64,000 bases of DNA from Sitta carolinensis (Eukaryota; Chordata; Aves; Passeriformes; Sittidae), in NCBI GenBank assembly GCA_032173965.1, contig CM063287.1:8251859-8315858 (forward strand). The letters are read 5' to 3'. Position numbers and translations under genes: made by a program. This document shows, piece by piece, positions 26,535-39,804 of this stretch (position 1 is the stretch's first letter; every line of letters starts with the position of its first letter). The notes under the pieces were generated by a model. The model was not told the origin of the DNA. It saw only the letters and a list, made by a program, of their open reading frames with translations, and did not search any database.

Positions 26535-27101
26535 TCATCCTTGTATGGTACCACTGTAGTTGTGCACAGACAGGACTGACAGGTCATTGTTCTGTGCAGA
26601 AGAAGACACAACCAATAAAAATGATGTCACATGGAGAAAACACAGACTTGGGGTGGTAGCAGAGTCCTTGAGAGGAGGAGGCACAGGATGCAGTGGGGAG
26701 GAGTACAGGAATAAGATGACAAAAGATGGGGGCATAGGCTTGCCACTGGAAACACCACAGCTACAATCAAACCAACCATTGTTTTCTATTAAAAACACAG
26801 ACCAAGAGTTAGACAAAACTACTTTTTCATGCATAACAGAACAAAGAGCAAACTTCCACCATATGCAAAATACGTCAGCAAATTTGGATATCATGTGGGT
26901 TGCAAACCAATGGAAGTTTTTTGGCAAACATAAAGAGACCCCAAGTGGATCCTGGAGTGAGAAAGATGCAGCCATCATCACATCTGTCCCACCAGCCAAA
27001 AGGCCTCCTGTGTTGGTGGCCAGCCTTACCACCACACTGAAGGCAGCAACATGAGGACCCTGAGAAGTGGCAGGGGGTGTGCAACACCAGGAGAGGGGCA
27101 A
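26535..27101. other. Unassigned region open on both strands
   Basis: A plus-strand frame of 164 codons (26560-27054) and a minus-strand frame of 188 codons (26535-27101) overlap almost fully. Neither product is recognised. No signal peptide or catalytic motif is evident, though the minus frame has hydrophobic patches such as PSFVILFLYSSPLHPVPPP. It may be a remnant of an unrecognised mobile element or chance openness. Coding status is doubtful. Confidence 0.25.
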
Positions 27102-27278
27102 GAAGCTGGAACTGTGAGTATAAGAGACTGTTGTTGTTGTTGCAATTCTTTCTGCATAGAAGTATTTTTTTCTAATAATTAGGTCTGGACTATAATGATA
27201 ATGATTCTTGAATAATGATGATTCTTAAAGTTGACTTCAGCCATACTAACAATAAACTCTTGGCTTTGTGTATATGTC

Positions 27279-27333
<55 letters not shown>

Positions 27334-27338
27334 ATATG
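27279..27338. repeat. (TG)n(TA)n(TATG)n compound microsatellite
   Basis: A TG run passes into a TA run and then a TATG run, with a TATATATG end. It is probably polymorphic in length. Confidence 0.95.
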
Positions 27339-27503
27339 TTTTCTCTTTCTGGATTAACACGATTTGAGGGTAACAAGCTTTAAAACTACCCTGTGTTGTC
27401 ACAGTAGTACTCAAAGTGCACACAGAGTTACAGATGCAGGATTTAAGGTCCTTGTGTTTGGAGGAGATCCAAGACTACAGGTCACTTTAGAAAGTACAGC
27501 AAG

Positions 27504-27529
27504 AAAAAAAAAAAAAAAAAAAAAAAAAA
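27504..27529. repeat. Mononucleotide A26 run
   Basis: Twenty-six A residues. Upstream sequence shows no recognisable retrocopy, so a simple repeat is the modest reading. Confidence 0.9.
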
Positions 27530-28239
27530 CCCTGATGGAAGTAGTAAAAACAGAATTTAGCAAGATTTAAAAGTTGTCATGGCAATGTACCTTTACATGT
27601 AAATCAGTGTATGAATTTAGGCAAATTAGACTAAGCTGCCACTGCTTAAGGATTTTTCTCTCTTATTGTAGGAAAGATTGCAAGCGTTGCAATTATTTTT
27701 TCAATTTGTTTTTAAAAGTGTATATTTCTTTTTGGCAGAATAGCAGATTATTTGTTGAATTTAACTTTAGAAATTTATGCATTTCTTTGGAAGAATCTCC
27801 ATCTTGTTGTAAACCAACTCTTCCTGCCTCCCACCTTCCAAGGATTTATATTTATATCCTGGACAAATTTGCCTTTCTATGATGATAGAAAGTGTGCCCA
27901 GATCTCACACCATTGTTTAGCTTTCCCAGTGGGGAGGGGGCAGGAAAAAAAATCAAAGAGGTTTTTAGAAACATTTTTACTAATTGCATAGAATAAATGT
28001 TAAAATTAATGAAATACCTAACATCGTGATGAACTTCCACGGGAACAAGGTTTCAGACACACGGAATCTATTGTTAATGCTTACGAAAAATACCACTCCT
28101 TAATAACTAACCCAGAGCTGGCTGTGGAGCACAGCAGTATACATTTCTGTCAGCAGCTCCCTGAATTTGGGTCGCTTTCATGTGCAATTAAGAGCCTGAC
28201 TTTCCTAACCGTGCCAGAGCCTTCCCACAGCCTTGGCTA

Positions 28240-28560
28240 GACTCGGAACAAGCGGCGTGTGGCAGTGCAGGGGCTGAGCTCAGAGGTGCCGATTTTGGGG
28301 ATGTGAACTGCTGTTGTCAGCGCTGGCAGCGCCCCAGCCCGGCTCCTGGCACAGCTGCTCCGCCTGCCCCTCGCTGAGCGCCGGGGCTGCGCACCCATCT
28401 CCCGGCCCTCCCTGTCACCGAGGCTGCCGCAGGGAAAGCAGCGCGGAGGAAAGAGCGAGCTGAGCTCCCCCGAAAGGCACGCGTGGTGCCCGGGGGAGCA
28501 GCAGAAGGGCCGGCTAAGGGGGCCCTCACGAGCCTGGGTTCGTGACACCCGCACTGCTCA
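28240..28560. promoter_or_regulatory. CpG-rich patch, possible CpG island
   Basis: About 320 bp of GC-rich sequence with many CpGs stands out from AT-rich flanks. A minus-strand open frame of 105 codons covers it, but the Arg/Ala/Gly-rich product is typical of CpG-island shadows and is not recognised. It could be a promoter of an unannotated noncoding RNA. Confidence 0.4.
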
Positions 28561-30225
28561 TGGGGATACGCCTGAGCACTGCACTGAGGCCCTCTCCAGC
28601 CTCAGTCAAAGGGGGAGCAGGATTTGCTGCCAAGGCATGTCTGTCTGCCTGTGGCATTTGGTTAGCATCTTCAGAAACACAATCTGAGTGTAGCAGATTA
28701 TTCAGAGGAGACTTGGATTATTTTTGAAAAGAATACACATTATTTATACAAGGGGTGATAGGCATGTGGAGGCTGAGAGAAAGCAGAGAAGTGAAGGGAA
28801 ATTAGAGCTAGAAAAGAAGCAGGAAGGGGATAAACAGGCATATGGTGATCTCTGGAAAATACATGCCGAAAGTACGGAAGATATGGGCAAAGTCCCATGC
28901 TACCACCCAAGCAGTGGGTTAGAAACCCTCTCCCTGCCCCATGGAGGGAGCCAGGGCCTGGCCAGTCTGCCTCTCCAGGATTGTCAGCCAGGGACATGAC
29001 TCTTTAAGCCCAGCTAATCCTGAAGCAGTGTCTGGGACACTGCTGGGTAACTCAGGAATTAGGCTGCAATAAAGCTGCTTGTGCTGCATGTGCACACTGC
29101 AGAACACACATGGTGCTGCCGCCAAGGAATGGCACAGCCAGGGGGCCTGGGGCAAAATTTGAAAGGAGACACAAGGTCTTGCAGAAACCGGAGAGAGCTG
29201 ACGCTGCTCCGTCATGCATTGCTGTGCACTTGATCTGCCTGGCATGCAAAGGTAGCAAAACATTCAGAGCAAACTGTTCCCAGGATTGTGGGGCAGCAAG
29301 TTCCACAGTTTAATTCTGTGTTGTGTTAAAGTGTACTTCCTTTTGCCTATATCAAATTCTGTTACCTGCTAATTGCATTGGGCTCCCTGTTACAAGAACA
29401 AAGGAGAGCACAGGGAGAAGCTGTCATTTTCTATCCATGTTTCCCGTATCTTAGTTGATTTTTTTTGTTGTTGTTACTGTTGCCAGTCATGTATCTCCAG
29501 TCATTCTTCAAGCTAAAGAATTCTGGGCTATTTAACCTCTTCTGGCTACTCCACGTTGCCATGTATCAGGGTATAAAGCAGAAAAATAGAGATAAGGTAT
29601 CTGCCTCTTGCTATTTCCTAAAATCCATGCTGAGCTCTGAACAAGGCAACATCAGGGATGCACCCTGTGATATAAAGATGGTTCTTGTTTTCTTCTTCTA
29701 TTAGTTTCCTAATTACACCTAATGTTACAATTGTCATTCTGCCCTCAGTTGGAGTTGAAAAGCTAGACTCACCCCCGCAGGCAACAGTTAATTTGCAGTT
29801 TAACCTGCTGTAGTACAGAGCTATTTTTCTTCCCTTACATTACTCACCAGTGACAACTTCATTTGGCTTCCAATCAGGCCCGTCGTTGCCTACATACAGC
29901 CTGTGCAGCTCTGGGCACTCAAGTTTGCATCTGACCACGAACACCCAAAATCGCAGAGTGCCAAGTGCCCGCATTCCCCACCCCTCGCAGCCAGCCCCAT
30001 CTCTTGTCAAGGCAGTCAGGAACCCAACCAGCAGCCCTCGGCCCCACAGCCCGTGATAACTCAGCAGAGTCCTCTTTTCCTGCAGGGATCAAACTGTTAT
30101 TTCTGCTCAGCTCTTCTCTTTTAAACCTTTGGAGTGAAGGTTATCAGTTCAATAGAAGACATTTATCTCTCTCCACAGCTTAGGGGCTCGAGGAAGCTTT
30201 AGTGAAAACTCTGGTTCTTTTGTTG
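28561..30225. other. Intergenic DNA, no gene recognised
   Basis: Mixed composition with no recognised repeat, RNA gene or exon. Confidence 0.5.
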
Positions 30226-30299
30226 GTGTTTTTTTTTTTTTTTTGTTTGTTTTTTTTTTTTGTGTTTGTTTGTTTGTGGTGTTTTGTTTATTTTATAAA
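30226..30299. repeat. T-rich low-complexity tract
   Basis: Long T-runs are interrupted by G (TTTGTTTG-like pattern), just upstream of the CR1 3' fragment. Confidence 0.85.
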
Positions 30300-30344
30300 A
30301 TAAACAAAAAGCATAGCCCTGGTGTGGATTATCAAGACAGGCTG

Positions 30345-30465
30345 TGATACCTCCATTAGATGTTTTCAAGACTTGGTGTGGCAAAGCCAGGGCTGATCTG
30401 AACTAGCTTCAAGCACAAGTCTGGGCTAGATGACCTGCAGAGTTTCTCACAACAAACATTAGCAT
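30345..30465 (+). mobile_element. CR1-type LINE 3' end fragment
   Basis: The words TTTTCAAGACTTGG, GGCTGATCTGAACTAG and CTGGGCTAGATGACCTGCAG occur in the order and spacing of the CR1 3' terminal region recalled from bird genomes. The copy is short and diverged, as expected for an old 5'-truncated insertion. The edges are approximate. Confidence 0.6.
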
Positions 30466-33400
30466 GGTTTTATATTAACTATATCACACCCTTATAAGGG
30501 TACTGCTTACTTATGAGCTCCTCTGGAGTTTTAAGAGCAATCCTTACAGTTTATCCTGTTCCCCCCAATATTTAACCAAGTACCTCCCTAGCTGCCTATG
30601 TTTCATTACAATGTCTAAGTTTTAGCAGTATCTTTTGGAAGGAGGTCAAACTTGCTACCCTGTGGTTAGTAGAACTGTTTCTGAAGCTCTTTCAAAAGTC
30701 AGTCTTTCCTCTAGTTCCAACTGCAAGTGACATGCTATAAACCAGTCACTCGCCGAGTTGCTTCAGGGCTCTTGGTCCACACCAGTTGGCCCTGATAATG
30801 ATTGATAGTTCTTTTCATACCTACACAGTTCTTCCTTTGACAGGACACCTCCTCGACACTTCTCCCTGCATCAAGTTTCCAAGAAGTCTATTTTTAATCA
30901 TTGAGCTCTCTGTCTTGAGCTCCTCTGCAAAGAGTGACAGACAGTAAGAGCAGAGCACTGTGTGTCTGGCAGACACTGGTAAGGATGTCTTTTTAGTAAA
31001 TCCTGTGTTTAAGCATAAGTGCTGAAGGAAGCACTACATAAATCCTACATCCATGCATCATCTCTTTCATAAAGTCACCTGTTTACTGCAGCAAGTGTGC
31101 TGGCTTTTCTCATGTTTGATAATCCATTTAACCCCATGCAGGACACAATTTAACACCTTATCACTTACCTTTCATAGAGCCTCACATTCCCATCCCAAAT
31201 CCCACATTATTACCACCAATCCATATGTTCAGAAGATCTCCTTTGAACGCTCCTGCAGTCTGACCAGAGTGATACCTGTTATGCAGTAACATGAACAATT
31301 CCCAGACAGTGTGACCAGGGCAGCATAAACCTCTATTGCAGCTTCAGAGTGACAGGGAACTCTGCCTGTGCTGCATCCCCTCTGAAAGGCTCCAGGGGCA
31401 TTTGCAGAGCTCCTTGCATAAACGAAGCACTCTGGAGCCCAGCACGGACACACACTCACCTCCTTTGCACATATATGCCCAGCAGGCAGAGCTCAGCTCT
31501 CCCCCACTGCCATGGGCAGAGCATCACAGACACAGGACTCTGGAACAACCCTTCAAGAGTTTTGAGAGCCACAGAAACTCCACAAGACGATTCCTGGGGG
31601 CTATTGCCAGCTGCAGGGGTAATCAGAAGAGGCAGGGGCACAACATGCCTCCAGCAGCTACTTTGTTTCTACAAAGATAAAGGAAGCAGCATGAAACCTG
31701 TTAATGGAATTCTTGTCGCTCTTGAGCTTGTTTTGGCAAGACAGATTCGAAGCTGTGCTGTTAAGGTTTGTGTGCCTCGTGGCTCTCTCCTCATGAAAGT
31801 AAAAAGAGCAAAATATCTGTAATTTTCCTTTTGTTCCTTGCAGCTTGATGCTTATGATGGTTGTTCTGAAACACTGACATCAAAAGATTATGGAGTTTCA
31901 CACCTTTCACAGCATCTCAAATAACCAGAGTTCTACTCCAGTATCTGTTCCTACAGCTGAACATCATGGCTGCCGAGCTCACTCCTGAGTAAATCTCCCA
32001 TTTTTCTACTACCACTGCATAGTGCAGTAATCAGTGCTGGTTCTTATTGGTGTGAAAATTCAGGATTCCAAACTTCATGTGTGCTCAGTGTTTCTGGGGA
32101 ACTGGCACTGGAAAAGTGGGCAATAAACCAAGTGCCATGATGCAGCCTGAACCTTATACTGATGGAAGCAGACCTCAGCATTCTGAAAGAGTAGTAATTT
32201 AAGTCTTTTTAGACCAGGATGGTTCACATTCCCTCCTCTCCCCTGACCAGGTCCCAAAGTAGAAGAGAAATTCTAGAATCAGTTTCTTCCTGGTGCTAAA
32301 GAACAGCTCTCAGGTACTCCTGCAAAGGACTTACAAGATCTTATTTCAGCAGTGATACTGAAATGAGAGAGGGGAAGATGAATAAAGAATGACGTAAACA
32401 AAGTTCATAGGCATATACCACAATTTTCAATTGCATTCAATGATGCAAGCAAAGCAGTTTCCAAGGAAGGTACCTGGCAGCTGAGTGCCAGTGTTGTTCT
32501 GGACAACAACTTTATGAGAGATGAAGTTTGCAGATGTTACACTGTGCACTGCGAAACCTTCAGCACTACACTGACCTCAGCTTATCCAGCCAAGTTCTCA
32601 AAATCGCAAGAAGTTGCTTCTGGTTCAGCAGCATCTGGAATCTCCAAGGCACCGGCTTATAGGTGCAACTCCTAGACAGCATGCGTGCTCCTTGAATATC
32701 ATTTGGGAAGCATGATTGCTCACTCACCTGGAGACCCTCAGAGCCTTCAGCAGTACCTGGCTCTTCCAAGAAATACTTGATGCTTCAGAACAGAGAGTGC
32801 TGTGCGATTACACACCAGGCCCGGTTGTTGAGCCAGCTTCTGGTATCATAATTTGCATGGTGATTCTTCTTCATTCCATCAGACCTTGGTGTCTCTGACT
32901 TCATCTCCAGGGAAAGTCTGTTAACTAAGAGTATTTATATTTCTTCCTCACTACTGGTCACTTGCAGATGATAATGCTTTAGCATGCTATTGCTGAAACA
33001 TCATTTTCTTTTACAAATCTGAATCTTGACAATTCTTAATTTATCTCCGGGACATGAAAAATTCCGTAAGAATTAGAAAGAAAGAATTAGACATTTACTG
33101 TTGTGGAAAATTCATCAATTAGAACAGTGACTACAATGTACTGAAGAGTCCTGCTCTTTCAGGTATCTTTGTCTTGCATATGCCCAAAATTCTGTTTGAA
33201 AGGAAGATGACCTCCAGCTCTCAAAGAGCTTTGGGAAATCAAACCACATGCTGACAAAGTCTAAGTAGAATCTTACATATGACAGTAGTGAAATCTGGGC
33301 TCAGAGAAACTCCTTCTGGCCTTTGGCTATATCATTTGTAGAATCTTAGTGCATGTCTTTTCTTGCTTAGGACCAGGAGAGAAAGTGCATTGCAACAGTG

Positions 33401-35908
33401 CCACGCGCTGCTCTCACTGGAATGAGGCTCACAATGGCTCAGCACCCAGGTGGGTTTTGAAATCAGCCTGGGAAACATGGGGGAGTTCTGGTATCAGCAA
33501 GGCCTGGTGCAGAAAAAGCCTGAGCAGGTGCCCTCCCCCTTTCCAAATCAGACTCCTTGTGAGCAGCTGGAGCTGTTTGTGAGCAGCCAAAAGTGTGCCC
33601 CTGCTCCCTGGGTCACACTGACACAAGAGTACTTTGGGGCTCGCCAGGAACTCAGCACTTGCTGAGGGGTCACACAGAAAAAGACACAGACTGAGCTCAG
33701 CTTTGAGGACCATCCCCACAACGCAGGACTGACTGAGCTTAGCAGGCTTTGAATTGAGCATTTTGAAAACAGTGACCAGGTAAAATCTGCAGTGAAGGAT
33801 TGTGAAGGCACCTGTGGTTCAAGAGCTGCTTCGCGTGGTCCCAAGTAGCAAAGTTCAAAGCACATCTCTCCTACGGGATTTTCAGATTTAAAAAAAGCTG
33901 AAGCTGTATCACGTATGGTAATCAAACAGCACAAACCACTTCTCCTGAGAACTTCTGAAGGTTAATCACAAGTATTACATAAAATTAACATATAGTTCAT
34001 CTTTGTATGAACCTCTAAATATTGTATAACAACACCTGGAAAGATGTACATTTGTCTCTTCTGAGAAGCATCAAAATTTAGTTCTCTGAACAGAATGATT
34101 TTAGGTTTTGGGTTTTTTTTTTTACAGTCCTAGACTGGATGTATAATAGATTAACAAATCGTTCTCGAGTACTGGTTTGCCTCAGTGATTTCAATTTGTA
34201 TTCTACAGGGATACATAAATGACTTGGAAGTCCTGTATGTTTGCTTTTGTCTCACATTTAAAATTATACTTGAACAACCATTATAAGCTCCATTAAATAA
34301 GGGGGAACTCGTATGATTATCTGGGCTAAAATACCTACAAATTTGTTCTCATGAAAGCCTCAGTAAGGCTCTCACTGTAATCTAAAGGTATCATAAAAAA
34401 ACATTATTTTGCAGTATGAAACTCCATTCTGAAACTGGATGTTTGAGAAGCGTGAATATACTCAGCACACAAATTCCAATCAGATTTTTCCACTAAAAAA
34501 ATGCTTTTTTTTCTTAATAAAATTTTATAACCATGTTTTAAAAACAGTTAGGGCAAAAGAACTACAAACAATAATTGCATCACTTCTATTTAATTTACAA
34601 TGTTTGATTTCTGATGCTAAAATATAATTTCATTATAGCACTTCAACCTAGGTATTTTTAATTTGGGTAAGATACCTTTGCTTTAAAATTCTTTGTCAAA
34701 TGAAGACAAAAATTTAAAATATGAGCCAGCAAAATGACACCAGATGTTACACAGCAGTTTTATATAACACATTACCAAATAGCTTTTTAAGGCTCAGTAG
34801 CCTGAATATCAAGCTTTTGAACCCAAATTCATGCCTCTGCATAGAGCTGTGACACAAAGTGATCTTACTCCAAGTTCTCCTTATGGTTTGTACTTCAATT
34901 CAATTCAGACTATAGATATAACAGTAGAACAGAAAACAACTCTGCCTGGATATTTTAAAACTTTTTGTCCCAGAAATGCTTTCAAGAGACATATGTTCAG
35001 GCTAAGAGGCCAACGATACATCCATGAATAACGAAAAACTCCACAGTTCCATAATTTTGGCATCATTCCCAGAGGTAAGGTGTGTGCAAGGCTCCTGAAT
35101 GGTATCATTTGACAAAATCAACTCCTTCCTTCCCTTTCTCGCTTCAAACTTCTATAGTAATACCTTTCACCTTGGTTTTCATGCCTTACTGGAAACATTG
35201 AGAAAGAAAACAACTGTTATTCTAGGACATAATCACAGGGTCAGCTTCTCAGGCAGAATGACATCATTTCATCCACTTCACACTCCATTCTTCCTCCCCA
35301 CTTTTAAAAAACTAAATGCAGAGACACAACTAAATCTTCTGTTATACTGCAGGAAATTTAAAGGATTCCTACACTAAGCAGTTTATGTAATAAAATTCCT
35401 GTTACGCTATCTTTTGCTCTAAGCAGAATCCCCTATTAGATATCACCTGATTTTACTCTGTGGAAGATCAATGAACCTTCCTTTGTAACTTTGGCCCACC
35501 TAAGACAGATCAGAATTCTGGAAATAGGTACTACTGCCTGCACAGCTCTTCATTATTTACCAATGTGGCTTTCCACACATGGAGAAAGTCTTTGGCCTTT
35601 ACTTCTCCAAAGTGATAAAATGAAGTTCAAGTTGCAGGTTAGAGATGTGGAGATAAGAGTGTGAAGACAGCAGGTGAGAGATGTGACACGCCTGCCTCTC
35701 AAATGTCAGCAGCTCCCTTTCCTCCCAACAAGGCTGCTGTCCCAGGGCCCCTCACAGCCCCCTCTGCATCACCAGAGCGCTGCTGTATCGTACCAAGCAT
35801 GGCAACCTGGGGCACAGCTGAGAGCTGCAAAGTCAGAATAAAGATCTTGTGCCATTAGTAAACCAATCTACCCTTGGCTAAGGACTTCTAGCAGTTGCAT
35901 TATTTATA
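30466..35908. other. Intergenic DNA, no gene recognised
   Basis: GC-richer patches at 31330-31660 and 33350-33760 have open frames on both strands but no recognised product. The latter could be an old unrecognised repeat. No RNA gene was found. Confidence 0.5.
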
Positions 35909-36394
35909 ATGGTTTTGTTTTTATTTACAGTAAGACTATCTGAACCTACTGATGCAGCAAACATCTTAATAAATTACAATCCCTTAGACAGGGGACCTTT
36001 AGGGCAAGTAAAAAAGAATATGTATGAAAGGCTTCTGTTCCATACAGCTGAAAGAACCCAGCAGTGTCCTTTATCCAAAGACAAATTAACATATTACACA
36101 GAGGAAGAGAAGCAGCAGCATCAAAAATTACAGTGGCCTGGTTTTGAAAATACTTGGCTAGCAGAATTCAGGGCAAATTCCAATCTCATTATCTTCAAAA
36201 ACCCAATTAAGGGGCCATATATAAGGGCAGGCTTGATGCATAAGAATGGCAGTTACTTAAGTCCTTTTTATCTTTCGAACTCAAATTCCTGTTTTTGGTT
36301 TTCCATGCCTTTTAAACAAGAAAAGTACCACATTCATGAAAAGAAACTCTACTGGAAAAGCCATGTGGGCTTGTCTGGTTATAGCCCCAGCTAA
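35909..36394 (+). CDS. Unidentified 161-codon open frame, possible terminal exon
   Basis: An unusually long open frame for AT-rich DNA ends at TAA (36392-36394). It is preceded by an excellent acceptor, TTTTGTTTTTATTTACAG, ending at 35930. The real coding part may therefore start at 35931, two bases into a codon, with upstream exons elsewhere. The product is hydrophilic at first, with NPLDRGPLGQVKKNMYERLL and a KLTYYTEEEKQQHQK stretch, then more hydrophobic and Ser/Tyr/Phe-rich. No domain, signal peptide or catalytic motif is recognised. No AATAAA follows closely. It could be a small vertebrate gene not recognised here, a decayed exon or chance. Confidence 0.35.
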   Translation: MVLFLFTVRLSEPTDAANILINYNPLDRGPLGQVKKNMYERLLFHTAERTQQCPLSKDKLTYYTEEEKQQHQKLQWPGFENTWLAEFRANSNLIIFKNPIKGPYIRAGLMHKNGSYLSPFYLSNSNSCFWFSMPFKQEKYHIHEKKLYWKSHVGLSGYSPS

Positions 36395-37404
36395 GCAAGT
36401 ATACTCTGGCTTCTGCTTAGTGATGTCCAGAAAGGAAATATGAGATAAATCAGTGCCATACACATCAGGCCACATCACTTCCTCCTATGCAAATCAAGCA
36501 TTTCAAAACAGATTGAAAGGGAATAAGTTATGAGAAAGGCTGTGACGCCCAAATCTTCTGCAGCAGCATCACAATTATCCTGTTAATCTGAAAATGCTGA
36601 TGTTAGCCCTAAGCATTCACACACAATGCTTCCATTATGCAAGTACCAACAAAATAATTGAAAATACTCTTATCAATTTTTTAAAAAAACATTTCCTTAC
36701 ATAAAGCTGCATTTGCCTCTTAGAGTACCACACACTGTTAACACACTGTTCCATGTTTCAAACTCCAGTACTATTCCCTTACAGCAAAGGTTACATTATG
36801 CTGCTGCTTGTTCAAAGTGGCAATGAGATAACACATGACATTCAACTCATGTTACAGTTCATGAATTATTGCATATTGTACCCATAGCTAGTTGTACCAA
36901 TTAAGGAAAAATCCATGGGAAAAAATCCATCCTGAAATTAAAGCATCATTCATGCTAATCAAGAAACAGAGCAACACTGATGTCCATTTCCTCCTTTTTC
37001 ACTTAAGAAAGCCATTAACACCCCCCATGACTTGAAAAGTCTCACCATAAGAACGGTGCCATTTTCCCTATCACATTTATGCTATTCTGACTACAACTCT
37101 CCAGAGTTGTTACTGAAATATCAACTTGTGCAGAGAACTCCAAACTGCATCAAGAGACATAATACATCATTCTCCAGAAAATGCCCAGCCTTGGCTGGTT
37201 TGACTGACTACAGCCTCAGATCCAGGCACTGAATTTTGTTGTCCCAACACACAGGTGCAAAGCAAAGCACTACATTCAGGATACTCCTTGATCATTTTTT
37301 TCGTCCTTTTTTGTCATTTTTTTCTTTTAGCAATTTACCTGACACTGCCTTCTTTCTGCAATCACTCAGAGGAGTGTTTTTTGCATGTTAAAAGACAAGA
37401 TATG
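36395..37404. other. Intergenic DNA between candidate ORF and WAPL 3' end
   Basis: About 1 kb of AT-rich sequence without a recognised feature. If the plus-strand frame upstream is transcribed, the two genes would be convergent. Confidence 0.5.
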
Positions 37405-39804
37405 TATTGAAAGTAGCAATTTTATTTGAGTTAAAATTATTTACAAAAACCCAAAGACATACTTCATGAAACTGGTACAAACTATTTTTCCTGCCGTTGG
37501 CTTTTGCTCCAAAGATCACAGCTGAGAAATACTGTATAAAATAAAAATAGGATTGGATTCAGAAAAGTACTCTACTGTTCTAATTTCCAATTGAGAGTAT
37601 TTACACAAATATTTACAATGGAAAAAATGTTACTTTAAAACTTTAATTTGCAAGTTGACCTCAAGTACCCTTTAATGCAGAGTTATTTGAGGGTCTAACA
37701 CACAAAAATGCACTGCAGTTCACAGGGTGATTTCTCCCCCCACCCTCAAAAAAAAAAAAAAAATCTGCATTTGTCAGTGCTTGACAATTAGTTACATTTA
37801 AAAAAAACCTGTTAAACACTGAGGTAAATCAATTCCCAAACAATTACCAGTGTAACAAAGAAAGGTAGTTGTCCCTGCTTTCCCCCATTATCACATTTGC
37901 ACCTTTTATCTTCCCATCTCTCCACAGAAAACTACATAATCAATTTGAAATCTCATTATATATGTGAAAATCTCTAAAATCTGAAAACTAGATGGGCCAA
38001 ATGTTTAATCATTTCCTCCTGATGCAGATCATTTACACACACCTTTTCCCTCTCTCTCAATACTGTTTTGGTTTTTTTAAAGAAGGGGAACACAACCTCA
38101 AAAACTTTTCTAAGTTACACTGATACACTAAGTTTTAGAAGGTGATGAGAGAAAATGCAAAAAAATATGACCAACATAAGATTTTTGCCATTAATCAGTT
38201 ACTTCCTTACAGAATTCCCAACAATCTGCATTATCAAAAATAGGAAGACATAGAAGGCAGCCACTGTATGTAAAAAATTTACAGCTGGCACTGATACAAA
38301 AGCACAAGTTCTTAACTTTATACACGGAGATAACACAAGATCTAAAAGCAGGTTAGATTTCCTGTTATTTCCCCCTCATTATACATAGAACTAATATTTT
38401 TATGGCTTCAAGTTTTACAAATTCAATGGAGTAACATGATGTAACTACCTATACAGGTATTTAAAAATGTCAACGAAGCAGATCGCAGAACAGTCTGCAA
38501 ATATTCAAGACCACCTTGATAAAAATAATTAATAATCAATTCTATTGGTCTGAATAGTGAGTGCAAGAAAAAAATTGTTTAAAAAGTCATGTATTTTCTG
38601 GGATTCCTTGTTCCACTTCAGTCCTCAAACACAATGCTTTGCTGTGAACTAGACCTCAGACTGAACAAAATCTTAGCTATATCAGCAATTTAAGGCTTTG
38701 TGTTGTATGCATTTCAACTCTGTCATACTACAGAAGGATGAAATAGAAAGATTATGTCAGCTGGAAACATTAATCCCCATTGGTGTTTTAGTTTCTTTAA
38801 AATCCTTCCCCTAAAGCATCCAAATTAATTGTATTCAACATTATAAAACACACCTTGAGTTCTTCCTTGAAACAAATTAAAACAGCATTTCCAAGTTTTT
38901 GCTTATCAGAAGTGTAAACTACCCTGGGATTGAGTGTCTTTTATTTTTTTTTTTTTTCTTTCTTTATTTCATTTACATTTTAAACAGGGCACAACCTTTT
39001 ACAGTCACTATTCCTTTTGTGGATAACATACCCTCAATGGCTTTGTGTGTTTATGGGTCTGCATGCTCTTGGAACTACAAAGCGTTATGGTCTAGCAGGT
39101 TACAGTATGTGGGCCACAGGAGTTTTAGAACTGAGAAATAGTTCAACAACCTAATTTCAATCAAAACAGTATAAAAAATAAACTATCCAATCATCGCTTC
39201 TTTGGATTCCAACAAATTTTAAATATAGACAGTCGTTAAAATCACAAAAGTATTTAAAAATTTGTATTTTAGGATTTTGGAATAATCTAGTAATAAAAAA
39301 AGCAGGAGCAAATTAAACTCAAATAGGAGCGGTGCTGCTGTCCAGAACTTCTTTATTAGAACATTTGTTTGATACCTCAGTAGCTAAGCTGCCTTTGCAC
39401 CTGGCTGGCATGAAACAGTGGCTCAACAGTAAACAGCAGTTGCACTATCAGCAGCAAGTTCTTCCCCTTGAAACTTGTCATGAACAAAGCAAGAAAAAAA
39501 GATAGGGAGGGCAAACCCTGCCAAAAATATTTAAATACTGCACTGCATCATAAACAGCAAGGTTTCTTTATTTACTTTCCTCAGAACCTTTTTCCCCTCA
39601 TTTTTGATAGTTGCAGATTGATGTAGTAACTGTCTTTTAGAAAATGCTGAATGCATGGTTAAGAGACCAGGTAGCCTTAAAAATCCGAACACGAATGACA
39701 CAGATGAATGCTCTTGGTATATCCTTCAAGGACTTCTTTCATGACTTCTTCTTTTGTCTAAGGGTAGCTCCAGCATTAGAGTGCCTGCAGCGGAAGTTAA
39801 GTAT
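37405..39804 (-). other. WAPL: WAPL 3' UTR (predicted)
   Basis: About 2.4 kb of AT-rich sequence follows the stop codon without a recognisable gene. It ends just past an AATAAA signal at 37421-37426 (minus strand), which is followed by a U-rich stretch. Other AATAAA motifs, such as that at 39352-39357, could give shorter isoforms. The extent is inferred from the signal and from the long 3' UTR expected for the gene, not from transcript data. Confidence 0.6.

Larger units (their letters stand above)
27102..28236. other. Intergenic DNA with microsatellite and poly(A)
   Basis: Holds the TA/TATG microsatellite (27279-27338) and an A26 run (27504-27529). No gene is recognised. Confidence 0.6.

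Noticed and set aside
27504..27529. Poly(A) tail of a processed pseudogene
   Set aside because: No recognisable gene-derived sequence or target-site duplication lies upstream, and bird genomes have few poly(A)-tailed retrocopies.
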